Shown here: piece after piece, positions 16,071-24,937 of the stretch | Layout of the letters: each line of letters opens with the position of its first letter | Numbering within the stretch: the stretch's first letter is position 1 | Assembly (NCBI GenBank): GCA_040902885.1 | Contig: JBBDWK010000006.1 | Coordinates: forward strand, 1-50,587 | DNA from: JBBDWK01 sp040902885 | GTDB lineage: Bacteria > Acidobacteriota > Terriglobia > Bryobacterales > Bryobacteraceae | DNA: 50,587 nucleotides | Direction: 5' to 3' | The notes under the pieces: generated by a model | Told to the model about the DNA's origin: nothing | Database searches by the model: none | Seen by the model: the letters and a program-made list of their open reading frames with translations, nothing else | Program-made: the position numbers and the translations under genes

Positions 16071-16916
16071 CCCCGTCAGCACGCCCCCGGCGCCGACCTC
16101 CACGAAGTCACTGACACCTTCCGCAGTCAGAAGGCGAATGCTTTCCAACCAGCGCACCGGGTTGGGAACCTGTTCCAGGAGGCCCTGACGAACTTCGGCG
16201 CCTGTGCGGACGATGCGCGCCTGCCAGTTGTTGACCAGTGGAACGTCCGGATCGCGGAACTTGATGGACTCCAGATCCGCGGCCAGGCGCTCCTGGGCCG
16301 GCTTCATCAGCGGGCAATGGAAGGGCGCGCTGACGGCGAGCAGCACGGCACGCTTTGCGCCCGCGGCTTTCGCCAGCACCATGGCCCGCTCGACGGCGGC
16401 CCGATGTCCGGCAATAACGATCTGGTCGGGCGAATTCAGATTCGCGGCGGTCACCACCTCGCCCTGAGCGGCTTCCGCCAGCACCTCTTCGAGCTTCTCC
16501 TCCGGCAGCTTCAGCAGCGCGGCCATTGCGCCCGCGCCTGGCGGGACCGCCTCCTGCATGTAGCGGCCGCGCTTGCGCACAAGCTGCAACGCATCGCCGA
16601 ACGACAGACTTCCAGCGGCTACCAGCGCCGAGTACTCTCCCAGGCTGTGGCCGGCTACATAGTCCGGCACGACGCCTTGCTCTCTCAGAACGGCAAGCGC
16701 CGCCGTTGAGACCGTCAGCAGCGCGGGCTGCGTGTTCTCGGTAAGCTTGAGCTGGTCCTCCGGGCCTTCAAAACAAAGTTTGGAAATTGGAAAGCCGAGA
16801 GTCGCATCGGCTTCTTCGAACACCTGCCGCGCCGGAGCGTAGGCGTCATGCAGAGTCTTTCCCATGCCCGGCGCTTGCGAGCCCTGGCCCGGAAAGAGAA
16901 ACGCGATTTTTCCCAT
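15981..16916 (-). CDS. fabD: malonyl-CoA:ACP transacylase
   Basis: 311 residues, normal for FabD. It moves malonyl groups from CoA to acyl carrier protein for fatty acid synthesis in the cytoplasm. Visible are FPGQGSQAPGMG near the start, the catalytic serine in AGHSLGEYSA, the AAAG...NSPDQIVIAGH region and the catalytic histidine in SAPFHCPLM. The ATG directly follows the stop of the VWA gene (no gap). The last nine residues (TAAPQSHSV) are encoded by island DNA and replace the presumed original tail VAALKLPAQQQRSC, still present at 12656-12702. All catalytic parts are upstream of the junction, so the enzyme should work. Confidence 0.95.
   Translation of the reverse strand: MGKIAFLFPGQGSQAPGMGKTLHDAYAPARQVFEEADATLGFPISKLCFEGPEDQLKLTENTQPALLTVSTAALAVLREQGVVPDYVAGHSLGEYSALVAAGSLSFGDALQLVRKRGRYMQEAVPPGAGAMAALLKLPEEKLEEVLAEAAQGEVVTAANLNSPDQIVIAGHRAAVERAMVLAKAAGAKRAVLLAVSAPFHCPLMKPAQERLAADLESIKFRDPDVPLVNNWQARIVRTGAEVRQGLLEQVPNPVRWLESIRLLTAEGVSDFVEVGAGGVLTGLLRTIDPNMKGRRFGEAADATAAPQSHSV
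16012..16184. repeat. direct repeat, right copy (fabD 3' end)
   Basis: Partner of 12702-12874 (one mismatch in 173 bp). This copy is inside the complete fabD. Its left edge is the junction with the island. Confidence 0.9.
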
Positions 16917-18146
16917 TCAATGAATTGTACGGGTTTTGCGGCTCATGTAATCCATGAGCAGGTACTGGCCGAGATTGTAAGGCGTGGTGAAGTAGGCCTT
17001 GCCGCGGCACAGCTCGGTCACTTTCTGGACGAAATTCACGAGGCCGTAGTCGCTGGCCAACATGAAGGTGTTGATCAGAATGCCCTGGCGCTTGCAGCGA
17101 TTGACCTCTTCGAGGGTGCGGCTGATTACCAGCGGGTCCAGACCAAATGCGTTTCGGTACGTGCGGCCGTCCTCGAGCGTCAGCGCGGAGGGCTTGCCGT
17201 CGGTGATCATGATGATCTGCCGCATGTCCTTCTTCTCGCGCATCAGGATGCGCTGCGCGAGAATCAGGCCGTCGCGCGTGTTGGTGTAATACGGACCCAC
17301 CTGCACCCGCGCGAGGCGGCTGATCGCCAGTTCCTCGGCCGTGTCGTGAAACAGCACGCAGCGCAGCGAATCTCCGGGATACTGTGTGCGGATCAGATGG
17401 GCCAGCGCGAGCGCCACTTTCTTTGCCGGAGTGAAGCGGTCCTCACCGTACAGGATCATGCTGTGGCTGCAGTCGAGCATCAGCACGGTCGCGCAGGAGC
17501 TCTGATACTCGGCCTGATGGACCTGGAGATCGGAATACTCGAGCGGGATAGGCACTTTCAGGCCTTCCCTGCGCACGGCGGAAAACAGCGTGGCGCTGAT
17601 ATCGATATTCAGGGTGTCGCCGAACTCGTAGGGTTTGGAGCTTCCCGAGGACTCTATGCCGGTTGCCAGATCGCGCGTATCGTGGCGGCCGAAGCTGGAT
17701 TTGCCAAGCGACCCGAGCAGGTCCTTGAGGGTCTTGAATCCAAGGAAGTCGAGCGATTTGTCGGTGACCTCGAACTTCACCTGCGCATCGCGTCCCGAGC
17801 CCATGGAGGGAGCGCCCTGCGGCTGGTCGGAGGCGTCGTCCATGCTGACCTGGCCTTCATCCACCATCTTTTGAACGAGCGTATCCAGCAGCTTGTCGAG
17901 CTGTTCCGGAGACAAACCTCGCAGCCGTTCCAGCATCTGCTGCATGGCTTCCTCGGAAAACAATTGTCCGCTCTCGAGGGCTTGCTGAATGGCTTGTTTG
18001 AGGTCTTCCAGCGTTTGCTGGTTCATCTCGTGGAACTGCGCGTGGAATCCGCTTTGGAGGAGGAAATCCGAAAGGGCTTCAAGCAGATCTTCAGCCTGGA
18101 CCCCGAAGTCTTCGCCGGTGTATCGAGAGTACTTGATCCACTTCAT
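16917..18146 (-). CDS. von Willebrand factor A domain protein
   Basis: 409 residues, cytoplasmic. The N-terminal half is acidic, helical and rich in Gln and Glu (LEDLKQAIQQALESGQLF, EEAMQQMLERLRGLS). The C-terminal VWA domain has an intact MIDAS start, LMLDCSHSM (DxSxS), with a later Thr/Asp in MITDGKPSA. Such proteins usually pair with MoxR-type AAA ATPases to mature or assemble metal-containing or membrane complexes. No MoxR gene is in this window. It ends exactly where fabD begins, so the two are probably co-transcribed, although no functional link is known. Confidence 0.85.
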   Translation of the reverse strand: MKWIKYSRYTGEDFGVQAEDLLEALSDFLLQSGFHAQFHEMNQQTLEDLKQAIQQALESGQLFSEEAMQQMLERLRGLSPEQLDKLLDTLVQKMVDEGQVSMDDASDQPQGAPSMGSGRDAQVKFEVTDKSLDFLGFKTLKDLLGSLGKSSFGRHDTRDLATGIESSGSSKPYEFGDTLNIDISATLFSAVRREGLKVPIPLEYSDLQVHQAEYQSSCATVLMLDCSHSMILYGEDRFTPAKKVALALAHLIRTQYPGDSLRCVLFHDTAEELAISRLARVQVGPYYTNTRDGLILAQRILMREKKDMRQIIMITDGKPSALTLEDGRTYRNAFGLDPLVISRTLEEVNRCKRQGILINTFMLASDYGLVNFVQKVTELCRGKAYFTTPYNLGQYLLMDYMSRKTRTIH

Positions 18147-18258
18147 AGATCGGCTCTCTCCCAGGCCGTCCGCTTGCTTGCGTGCGGTTGCGCAGTGCTG
18201 CCGCTAGTTTCACGATATCATGCCGGCTCGCAGCTCCGCGAAGCCGCAGGTGGGTAAG

Positions 18259-19221
18259 CTAACGGTTCCTGCCGCCCGCGCGGCCCGATTCGCGGGAAAC
18301 GGGCGCCGTGGACGCGCCCGAAGCGGCCGTGCTGGCAGCGGCTGGAGCTCTCGGAGTGGCGGCTACGGTTCCCGAATAACCGGAATTCGTCTGCCGCATG
18401 GTGCGGTAACCGTAGTTTGGATTGAACACAACGGCGCGCCGAGGCGCGTAGAATTCATCTACATCCCGAGGCGCCCACAGGCGGTAGCCGAATGGGCTGA
18501 GGCGCGCGCCGCCCAGCGGAACGAAAGTGTACATCGAGAAGTGAGGGTTCCAGCGCCAGCCGCTCCTTTCCCAGGACCAGCCCGATTCGCGAAGCGACTT
18601 AGCGGCCGAAATGTTGGCGACGGCGATGTACTCCGCCCGGCGACGGCTCCAGCGGTGGAAAGCGTCGCCTGTCTTGGCGTTGAATTTTTCGGCGGCCCAC
18701 ACGCCTTCCAGCGGAAGCTCCCGGCCGCCCTTCACGGCGATGTTGTCGGTAGCGGAGGCGACCTGCGCCTCGCCGTCGTAGACGCGAAGCCGCAGGGGAT
18801 TGGAGTCGAGCCTGTAGATTCCTTCTTTACGAGGCATCACGCGGACGGAGCCCGCCAGGATCGCGATCGCGTTCTCTTTTTGCAGATCGACAACCTCGAT
18901 CAATACCGAGCCGCCAAGGAATTCCACCTGCGTGTCGGACAGCCGGTCGGAGAGCATCCGGATTGAGGTCTTTTCGGCAATGCGCAGGAAGGCGCCGGGG
19001 GTGAGGAGGATTTCCGCCCGGCCGGCTTCGGTCCGCATCGTGCCTTTCTCGCGAAGGTCCGAAAACGTGCCCGGTTTGGAGATCACCGGCTTATCATTCA
19101 CCAGAACCCGCCCCTCCGTGTAGTGAATGAGCCCGGCCCTGGCTGATATCACCGACTGGGCAAGGAGCGGCAGCGAACCTATCGCTCCACAAAGCATCAG
19201 GCGCACGCCTATGGAAACCAT
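18259..19221 (-). CDS. secreted FecR-like domain protein
   Basis: 320 residues with a signal peptide (LPLLAQS). Residues about 30-150 follow the FecR fold pattern: GRVLVNDKPV, LREKGTMRTEAGRAEILLTPGAFLRI, EFLGGSVLIEV. FecR domains sense or scaffold in the periplasm. In acidobacteria exported FecR proteins without a sigma-factor partner are common, and no ECF sigma gene is adjacent here. Residues 190-270 carry WSWERSGWRWNPHFSMYTF and are Trp/Tyr-rich. The last 50 residues are a disordered Ala/Ser/Pro-rich tail ending in basic residues. It probably acts in the envelope. Confidence 0.7.
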   Translation of the reverse strand: MVSIGVRLMLCGAIGSLPLLAQSVISARAGLIHYTEGRVLVNDKPVISKPGTFSDLREKGTMRTEAGRAEILLTPGAFLRIAEKTSIRMLSDRLSDTQVEFLGGSVLIEVVDLQKENAIAILAGSVRVMPRKEGIYRLDSNPLRLRVYDGEAQVASATDNIAVKGGRELPLEGVWAAEKFNAKTGDAFHRWSRRRAEYIAVANISAAKSLRESGWSWERSGWRWNPHFSMYTFVPLGGARLSPFGYRLWAPRDVDEFYAPRRAVVFNPNYGYRTMRQTNSGYSGTVAATPRAPAAASTAASGASTAPVSRESGRAGGRNR

Positions 19222-19286
19222 AAACTCTCCGTGCTTCCAATGGTGACTCTACATTATAGGAATGTCAAACAGGAGTTACGGTTGCG

Positions 19287-20600
19287 TTACAGCCTGACAA
19301 TTTTCGGGGAGACAATCCCCTTGAGCGCGTTCCGCGTGTCCACAATCAACTGCGCCCGGTCGTGAATCGAGCGGTAATCGAAGGCCGAGTGGTCGGTCAC
19401 CACGAGCGTGCAGTCCGCGCTGCCGATTCCATCGAGGGGCTGGGAGCACAACTGAAGATCGTCGAGGGACAGTTCGGGCACGTGGGGATCGCTATAGGAG
19501 AGGATGCCGCCGCGTTTCTTCAGCAGCAGCATGATGTCGAGCGCGGGGGATTCGCGCACGTCCTCGATGTTCTTTTTATAAGCCACTCCCAGCACGTGAA
19601 TGCGCGACCCCTTCACCGGCTTGCCGTGGTCGTTCAAAGCTTGCTGCACCTTGTCCACCACAAAGTGCGGCATCTGCCCGTTGATGTATCCAGCCAGCTC
19701 GATGAAGCGCGCCTCAATGCCCGCCTGCTTGGTCTTCCAGGATAGGTAGAACGGGTCGATAGGGATGCAGTGCCCGCCCAGGCCGGGACCGGGAAAGAAC
19801 GGCATGAAGCCGAAAGGCTTGGTGGCGGCGGCTTCGATCACCTCCCACACGTTAATGCCCATGCGGTCGCACATCAGCGCCATCTCGTTCACCAGCCCGA
19901 TGTTGATCATGCGGAAAGTGTTTTCGAGAAGCTTCACCATCTCCGCCACCTGCGTGGAGCTGACCGGAACCACGGTGTCGAGCGCCTGCGAATAGAAGAG
20001 CCGGCCGAGCTCTGTGCAAGACGGAGTGTGTCCGCCTACCACTTTGGGAATGTTAACGGTCTGGTACTTCGGGTTGCCGGGATCGACGCGTTCCGGCGAA
20101 AAGCAGAGAAAGAAATCGCGGCCAACTTTCCGCTCGGCGCTCTCCAGCATCGGCAAAACCAGCTCGTCCGTTGTGCCGGGATAGGTGGTGGACTCGAGCA
20201 CTACCAGCATGCCGGCGTGAAAGTACCGGGCAATCTCGCCGCATGCGGCCACGATATAGCTCATGTCCGGGTCCTTGGTCTTGCGCAAGGGTGTGGGGAC
20301 GCAGATATTGACCGTATCGAGCCGGGAAACCACGGCGAAATCCGTGGTGGCGCTCAGGCGGCCTTCCCGTACCAGCGGCTCGAGCTGCGCGGTGGGAATA
20401 TCTCCCACATAAGAACGGCCCGCGTTGATACTGTCGACTTTCGAGGTGCTCAGGTCGATTCCAGTCACCGTGAATCCGGCCTTGGCAAACTCAACTGCCA
20501 GAGGCAGACCTACGTAACCCAGTCCAATGACTCCCACATGGGCAGTCCGGTTCCGGATCTTACTCGCCAGCTCTTCCGCCGTGGGTCCTAACTGAAGCAT
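19287..20600 (-). CDS. nucleotide-sugar 6-dehydrogenase (UDP-N-acetylhexosamine type)
   Basis: 437 residues, the usual length. An N-terminal Rossmann domain starts with VGVIGLGYVGLPLAVEFAKAG. The dimer helix region and substrate site follow (PERVDPGNP, EMVKLLENTFRMINI). The catalytic Cys lies in GLGGHCIPIDPFYLSWK. This is the WecC/WbpA/TviB branch, which oxidises UDP-GlcNAc or UDP-ManNAc to the uronic acid with two NAD+. It supplies sugars for O-antigen or capsule and fits with the membrane glycosyltransferase upstream. The exact sugar cannot be told from sequence alone. Confidence 0.9.
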   Translation of the reverse strand: MLQLGPTAEELASKIRNRTAHVGVIGLGYVGLPLAVEFAKAGFTVTGIDLSTSKVDSINAGRSYVGDIPTAQLEPLVREGRLSATTDFAVVSRLDTVNICVPTPLRKTKDPDMSYIVAACGEIARYFHAGMLVVLESTTYPGTTDELVLPMLESAERKVGRDFFLCFSPERVDPGNPKYQTVNIPKVVGGHTPSCTELGRLFYSQALDTVVPVSSTQVAEMVKLLENTFRMINIGLVNEMALMCDRMGINVWEVIEAAATKPFGFMPFFPGPGLGGHCIPIDPFYLSWKTKQAGIEARFIELAGYINGQMPHFVVDKVQQALNDHGKPVKGSRIHVLGVAYKKNIEDVRESPALDIMLLLKKRGGILSYSDPHVPELSLDDLQLCSQPLDGIGSADCTLVVTDHSAFDYRSIHDRAQLIVDTRNALKGIVSPKIVRL

Positions 20601-20606
20601 GCCCAG

Positions 20607-21410
20607 TCATTCTCTCATAAGGAATTTGCCGGCAGCTACGATTTCGGCCGGGCCGACCAGGTAGATCTCTTCGTCCCAGCGCAGCTCCAGGGGTCCCGCG
20701 GGAGTCAGGACGCGGACCGGGCTGCGGACCATGCCGAGCGCCGAAGCCGCCGCGACCGCGCCGGTGGAGCCTGTTCCCGAGCTCATCGTCTCGCCCGCGC
20801 CGCGTTCGTAAAAGCGCACGTCGAGCGTGTGTTCGTCGAGCACCCGGAAGAAAGACACGTTGGTGCGGTTCGGGAAATGGGAATGGCGCTCGATCTCCGC
20901 GCCCAATTCCCTCCACGGTAAGGTGAAGTCGCGAACTGGCACGGCGCATTGCGGATTGCCCACGTCCACCAACGCCACTTGAAGTGCGCCGGAGGAAAGC
21001 GGAAGCTGGAACGCGGTTTCGAGCACTGAAGGCCGGCCCATGTTCATCTCGAAGACGAACTGCAATCCGTCGCGCGAGAGGAGTCTCAGAAGCTTCACGC
21101 CGGCGCCGGTCATGAGGCGGATTTCTTTCCAGTCCGGGCCCGCGTCCACAACGAAGGCGGCGGCGCACCGCGTGCCGTTGCCCGAAATCTCTGGGGCGCT
21201 GCCGTCGGAGTTGAAGAGGCGGATCGCATAGTCGTAATCTTCTCGTTCGCCCGCCGGAGCGACTAAAATCCATCCATCGGCGCCGACGCCCGTGTGCCGG
21301 TCGCAGATGGCGCGGGCGGCCGCGGGTTCGTCCGCGGCGCCTGCGCCGTCCTCCCAGGTGAGCAGAAAGTCGTTCCGGGCGCCGTGCGCTTTGACGAAGG
21401 GAATGGTCAA
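20607..21410 (-). CDS. dapF: diaminopimelate epimerase homologue with both catalytic Cys replaced by Ser
   Basis: 267 residues from a TTG start that overlaps the stop of the upstream gene (TTGA), so translation is coupled. Overall sequence is DapF-like: VKAHGARNDFLL, HTGVGADGWILV, FNSDGSAPEISGNGTRC, VGNPQCAVPV, ERGAGETMSSGTGSTGA. DapF normally uses two cysteines as base and acid, in the motifs CGNG and (A)CGTG. Here both read S (codons TCG). DapF converts LL- to meso-diaminopimelate for lysine and cell wall. With two serines it may be a lineage variant, a weaker epimerase, or act on another substrate. No second dapF is in the window. Confidence 0.8.
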   Translation of the reverse strand: MTIPFVKAHGARNDFLLTWEDGAGAADEPAAARAICDRHTGVGADGWILVAPAGEREDYDYAIRLFNSDGSAPEISGNGTRCAAAFVVDAGPDWKEIRLMTGAGVKLLRLLSRDGLQFVFEMNMGRPSVLETAFQLPLSSGALQVALVDVGNPQCAVPVRDFTLPWRELGAEIERHSHFPNRTNVSFFRVLDEHTLDVRFYERGAGETMSSGTGSTGAVAAASALGMVRSPVRVLTPAGPLELRWDEEIYLVGPAEIVAAGKFLMRE

Positions 21411-22939
21411 TCCGTTTTCTCCGGCAATCTCACCTCTCGACGATAGATTTCGATGACCGGTGCGCCGGCCACGATAATCCGCTTCTCCAAAGTGTAATGC
21501 GGCCCTCTCAACTGGGACTTTAGAATTGCGCTCTGCACGGGGTCGCCCGCTACCGCAACGGCCCACCGCTCCCACAGGAACAGGTCGGGACGAGCGGCGG
21601 CGGCGGGCCAGTGCGGCCAATTGTCCCACGTGAGGGTTTTGCGCAATGGAATTCCGGCTGTGCGGAAAACGCCGGTCACGTCTCCGAAGGTGGTGAAAAC
21701 GCCGTCGCCCGGGCCATAGCGGGCCCGCAAAATATCCGCCGCCTGTGCTGTCCAGGCGCGGCGCGCCACGGAGTTCACCTCGGACTCGGTCCAGGTGATA
21801 CAGCGCTCGCGGGGTGGACGGGCCAACCAGGGGCTTGCGCCTGCCAGCACGATCAAAGCGACGGCGAACTTCCGAAGCTGCGACGGAATGAAGGTCACGA
21901 GCGCGCCCGCCGCCAGCGCCGCCAGAGGTAGCAGAACCAGGCCGTACCGCGTGTTGTAGTAGCTGTTCGGCCAGAGGTTCGGCACGAAGATAGGCGTTCC
22001 GCCGGAGTAGCGCATGCTCCAGATGTAGAAGACTCCGGGCAAGGCCAGCAGCGCCAGGGGCCATGCGACGCGCCGGATGGCGGCGGCCGCCACACCAGCG
22101 CCGGCCAATGCCAGCGCCGGCCAGCCGATGCACAGCACAACGGCAGCCGAATAATACTGCCAGGCTTGGGCCCAGCTTTCCCGGCCGGGGTAAGGCGCCA
22201 TCCCTTGTATGACCCTCGGGGACGACGGGCCGTTGTAGAACTCCAAGAAGTTTCCGGAATACCAGTAGTTATGAGCCAGCCATGCAGCCGGGCCAATCGA
22301 AGCCAGTATGCAGAACACCGCGGCACTGCGCAGCCGTCTGCCTTTGGCCGTAACGAGGAAGTAGAGCGCGACGAACGGAATCAGGAACCAGCCTTCATAG
22401 CGCGTGAGCGTTCCCGCCAGGGCAGCCAATCCAGCGCCAACAGCCGAGCCACGCACGGTGAAGTAGAGCACAGCGGCGAAGCAGGCGAAGAAGATGGGCT
22501 CATTCATCGGCGTTGACTGGAGGTACAGCAGATTGGGATTTGTCGCGAGAATGCCAAGCGAGGCGGCTGCCGCAGCAGCGCCGAACAGGCGGCGGACGGT
22601 CGCGAAGAAGAAAACCGCGCCAACTACGAAACTGGCGGCGGAAGGGATTGCCCCGGCGAGACCGCTTCGCCAAAGGTGGTCCACGGCAGCCAGAGGCATG
22701 ACGAGCAGGTGCGGCAGGGGCAGCCAAACCGTGCCGAGCTGATCATAGCCGGGAGTGCGTGAATCCCAGACGCGGCGCGCGTGGTTGAGATGGGACTCGG
22801 CGTCGCCGTAGTAAAGGGTATAACCGTTGTGCCAGCAGAACCAGACGGCGGCGGCGCTCAAGAGAGAGGCAACCGCGAAGACGATCGCAAGTTGGGCGAA
22901 GGAACCGCCGTTTTTGGACTTTTTGGAAACTCGTGACAA
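21407..22939 (-). CDS. multi-spanning GT-C-type glycosyltransferase
   Basis: About 510 residues from a probable TTG at 22939. A longer frame to 23152 runs through a repeat and is less likely. About ten hydrophobic segments are seen. Early in the chain, the first periplasmic loop holds an acidic pair (YYGDAESHLNHARR), typical of the GT-C fold (ArnT/PMT type) that transfers sugars from polyprenyl-phosphate on the outer face of the inner membrane. A soluble C-terminal part of about 120 residues follows (ADILRARYGPGDGVFTTFGD). The stop overlaps the dapF start. Substrate unknown. Together with the nucleotide-sugar dehydrogenase it suggests envelope glycan synthesis. Confidence 0.75.
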   Translation of the reverse strand: MSRVSKKSKNGGSFAQLAIVFAVASLLSAAAVWFCWHNGYTLYYGDAESHLNHARRVWDSRTPGYDQLGTVWLPLPHLLVMPLAAVDHLWRSGLAGAIPSAASFVVGAVFFFATVRRLFGAAAAAASLGILATNPNLLYLQSTPMNEPIFFACFAAVLYFTVRGSAVGAGLAALAGTLTRYEGWFLIPFVALYFLVTAKGRRLRSAAVFCILASIGPAAWLAHNYWYSGNFLEFYNGPSSPRVIQGMAPYPGRESWAQAWQYYSAAVVLCIGWPALALAGAGVAAAAIRRVAWPLALLALPGVFYIWSMRYSGGTPIFVPNLWPNSYYNTRYGLVLLPLAALAAGALVTFIPSQLRKFAVALIVLAGASPWLARPPRERCITWTESEVNSVARRAWTAQAADILRARYGPGDGVFTTFGDVTGVFRTAGIPLRKTLTWDNWPHWPAAAARPDLFLWERWAVAVAGDPVQSAILKSQLRGPHYTLEKRIIVAGAPVIEIYRREVRLPEKTD

Positions 22940-22996
22940 ATCGATTCGCCGGCTGTTAGTACTACTGTTTACAAAGGACGTGGAGTTTCTACATTT

Positions 22997-23253
22997 GTGG
23001 GGCAGGCCCTCGGCCTGCGGCGGCCTCTCAGGCCGCCCGAACTTGGAGAATCTCCAACTGCCCGGCCCATCCAAGGCTGATGCTGAAGAGGCGGCGACTC
23101 CCGCATCTCTATGCAAGAGACGAGTTCGGGCGCGTACGGCGATAGATCGCAAACAGCCCTGTCACAGCTTGCTTGGGAACAAGACCGAAGGAATAGGCGT
23201 GGTCCAGCGCCAGGCGGCCTGGGAGGCCGCCGCAGGCCGAGGGCCTGCCCCAC
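22997..23253. repeat. 41-bp inverted repeat of REP/BIME type in an intergenic gap
   Basis: 22997-23037 and 23213-23253 are inverted copies with one mismatch in 41 bp, separated by 175 bp without a recognisable gene. Each arm folds by itself into two small hairpins (GCAGGCC-CTC-GGCCTGC and GGCGGCCT-CTC-AGGCCGCC). The arms are flanked by partly matching ACATTTG / CAAATGT. This is typical of dispersed REP-like pairs or a short MITE. It occupies most of the 370-bp gap between the glycosyltransferase and kinase genes. Confidence 0.8.
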
Positions 23254-23311
23254 TTCCAAATGTAGTCTCGGCGCGGCAGACACTGAAGTCCCACTTTATA
23301 ACACCGTAGCA

Positions 23312-24229
23312 TTAGAAATCCGTGCAGCTTTTGAATTCCCGGTAGCGGCTTTCGATCTGGTCGCGCGTGAGCGTCCTGAACCGGTCCACGCCGAAGCACT
23401 CGCAGCAGAAGCTCCCCATCACCGAACCGTAGATGACGGCGCGGCGGAGTTCCGTCGGATCGATATTTCCGCTGCCCGCATCGATGCCTTGGGAGGCCAG
23501 ATAGCCCATGAATCCCCCGGCAAAGCAGTCTCCCGCGCCGGTGGGGTCGAAGACGTCGTGCAGCAGATAGCCGGGCGCCATGAAATGCCCGTCGCTGTCG
23601 AAGAGGATGGCTCCGTACTCTCCCCGTTTGACCACCAGCATCCGGGGCCCCATCTTCTGGATCGCCTCCGCCGCCTTACGCAGGTTGTGCAAGCCGGACA
23701 ACATGCGTGCCTCGCTATCGTTAATCAGCAGGAAATCCCACTCCTTGAGGGTTTCGAGCAGAGCGTCCCGGTGGTCCTGAATCCAGTAGTTCATTGTATC
23801 GCCGCCCACCAGCCGCACGCCGTTCATCTGCGAGCGCACTTCCTTCTGGAGCTCAGGCTGGATGTTCCCAAGAAGCAGGTAGGGCATGGTCCGGTACGTC
23901 TCGGGTAGTTTCGGCTGGAAATCGGCGAAGACGTTCAGGTCGGTACGCAGTGTCGTGCGGTCGTTCATGTCCTGGGAGTAGACACCGGCCCAGTAGAAGG
24001 TTTTGCCGGGTACCCGTTCGAGACCCGTGAGATCGATGCCGCGGCCGCCCAGCAGATCGACGTCTTCCTGCGCGAAGTCCTCGCCTACCACGCCGACGAT
24101 GCTGGTAGGTGTGAAATAGCTGGCGGCCAGCGAGATGTAGGTGCAAGCGCCGCCCAGCATCCGCTCCACTTTCCCGTGCGGCGTTTCCACACCATCGTAT
24201 GCAACAGAACCCACAACGACCAGCGACAT
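23312..24229 (-). CDS. PfkB-family sugar/nucleoside kinase
   Basis: 305 residues. It has the ribokinase-fold start (VVVGSVAYDGVETPHG...LGGACTYISLAASYF) and the C-terminal PfkB signature DPTGAGDCFAGGFMGYLA with the catalytic Asp. It phosphorylates a sugar or nucleoside with ATP in the cytoplasm. The substrate is unclear. The divergent lolA-like gene starts about 70 bp away. Confidence 0.88.
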   Translation of the reverse strand: MSLVVVGSVAYDGVETPHGKVERMLGGACTYISLAASYFTPTSIVGVVGEDFAQEDVDLLGGRGIDLTGLERVPGKTFYWAGVYSQDMNDRTTLRTDLNVFADFQPKLPETYRTMPYLLLGNIQPELQKEVRSQMNGVRLVGGDTMNYWIQDHRDALLETLKEWDFLLINDSEARMLSGLHNLRKAAEAIQKMGPRMLVVKRGEYGAILFDSDGHFMAPGYLLHDVFDPTGAGDCFAGGFMGYLASQGIDAGSGNIDPTELRRAVIYGSVMGSFCCECFGVDRFRTLTRDQIESRYREFKSCTDF

Positions 24230-24298
24230 TCTTCGATTCTAACGGATTGGAGGTGCGCCTCCTATACACGTTTCCCCTCTTTCGCGCGTCAAATCAAT

Positions 24299-24934
24299 GT
24301 GGGTCTACGTGCGTTGATTTTCTTTCTGGCCGCGGTTTCGGCGCCGGCTGCGACGGGCAGTCTGAAGGAGCTGCTGGATTCGGTGGAAAAACGGTACAAT
24401 CGCAGCCAGACCTTGCAAGTCCAATTTACCGAGACATATAGCGCCATGGGTAGGGCCCCGAAGACGGAGTCGGGAACCCTCTATCTGCGAAAACCCGGCC
24501 GGATGCGCTGGGATTACGCCATTCCGCGCGGCAAGGTGTTTCTGGGCGACGGCAAGAATTTTTACCTGTATACCCCGTCCAACAACCAGGTGGAGAAAGT
24601 CCGCGCGAAGGAAAGCGAGGACATGCGCGCGCCGCTCGCCTTCCTCCTCGGTAAACTGAACTTCGACAGGGACTTCCGCAGCTTCCGCAGCCGCCCCGAG
24701 GGAGGCGGCCAGTGGGTGATCGCGGATCCCAAGTCGGCCAATCTACCCTATACCAAGGTCGAGTTCCTGGTGATGCCGGACGCCCGCATTGAGCGCGTCC
24801 GGGTGACCGGCCACGATCTGTCCACGCTCGATTTCCGGTTTGACGACGAACGGGTAAACCCGCGCCTCGACGCCAAGCTTTTTCAGTTCACCGCGCCCTC
24901 CGGCGCCAAAGTGGTCCTGGCCGGCGAAAACTAG
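24299..24934 (+). CDS. LolA-like outer-membrane lipoprotein carrier
   Basis: About 211 residues from GTG 24299, chosen because a signal peptide (LRALIFFLAAVSAPAA) follows directly. A longer frame to 24176 overlaps the kinase gene. The mature part matches LolA: LQVQFTETYSAMGRAPKTESGTLYLRKPGRMRWDY, KVFLGDGKNFYLYTPSNNQVEKV, and VEFLVMPDARIERVRV. LolA carries lipoproteins across the periplasm. LolA-like relatives with other lipid cargo exist. It is 3 bp before pilC and may be transcribed with the pilus genes. Confidence 0.85.
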   Translation: MGLRALIFFLAAVSAPAATGSLKELLDSVEKRYNRSQTLQVQFTETYSAMGRAPKTESGTLYLRKPGRMRWDYAIPRGKVFLGDGKNFYLYTPSNNQVEKVRAKESEDMRAPLAFLLGKLNFDRDFRSFRSRPEGGGQWVIADPKSANLPYTKVEFLVMPDARIERVRVTGHDLSTLDFRFDDERVNPRLDAKLFQFTAPSGAKVVLAGEN

Positions 24935-24937
24935 CCC

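Noticed and set aside
22940..23311. A small protein gene or CRISPR in the gap
   Set aside because: The repetition is one inverted pair, not a spaced array, and no frame shows a recognisable protein or start signal.
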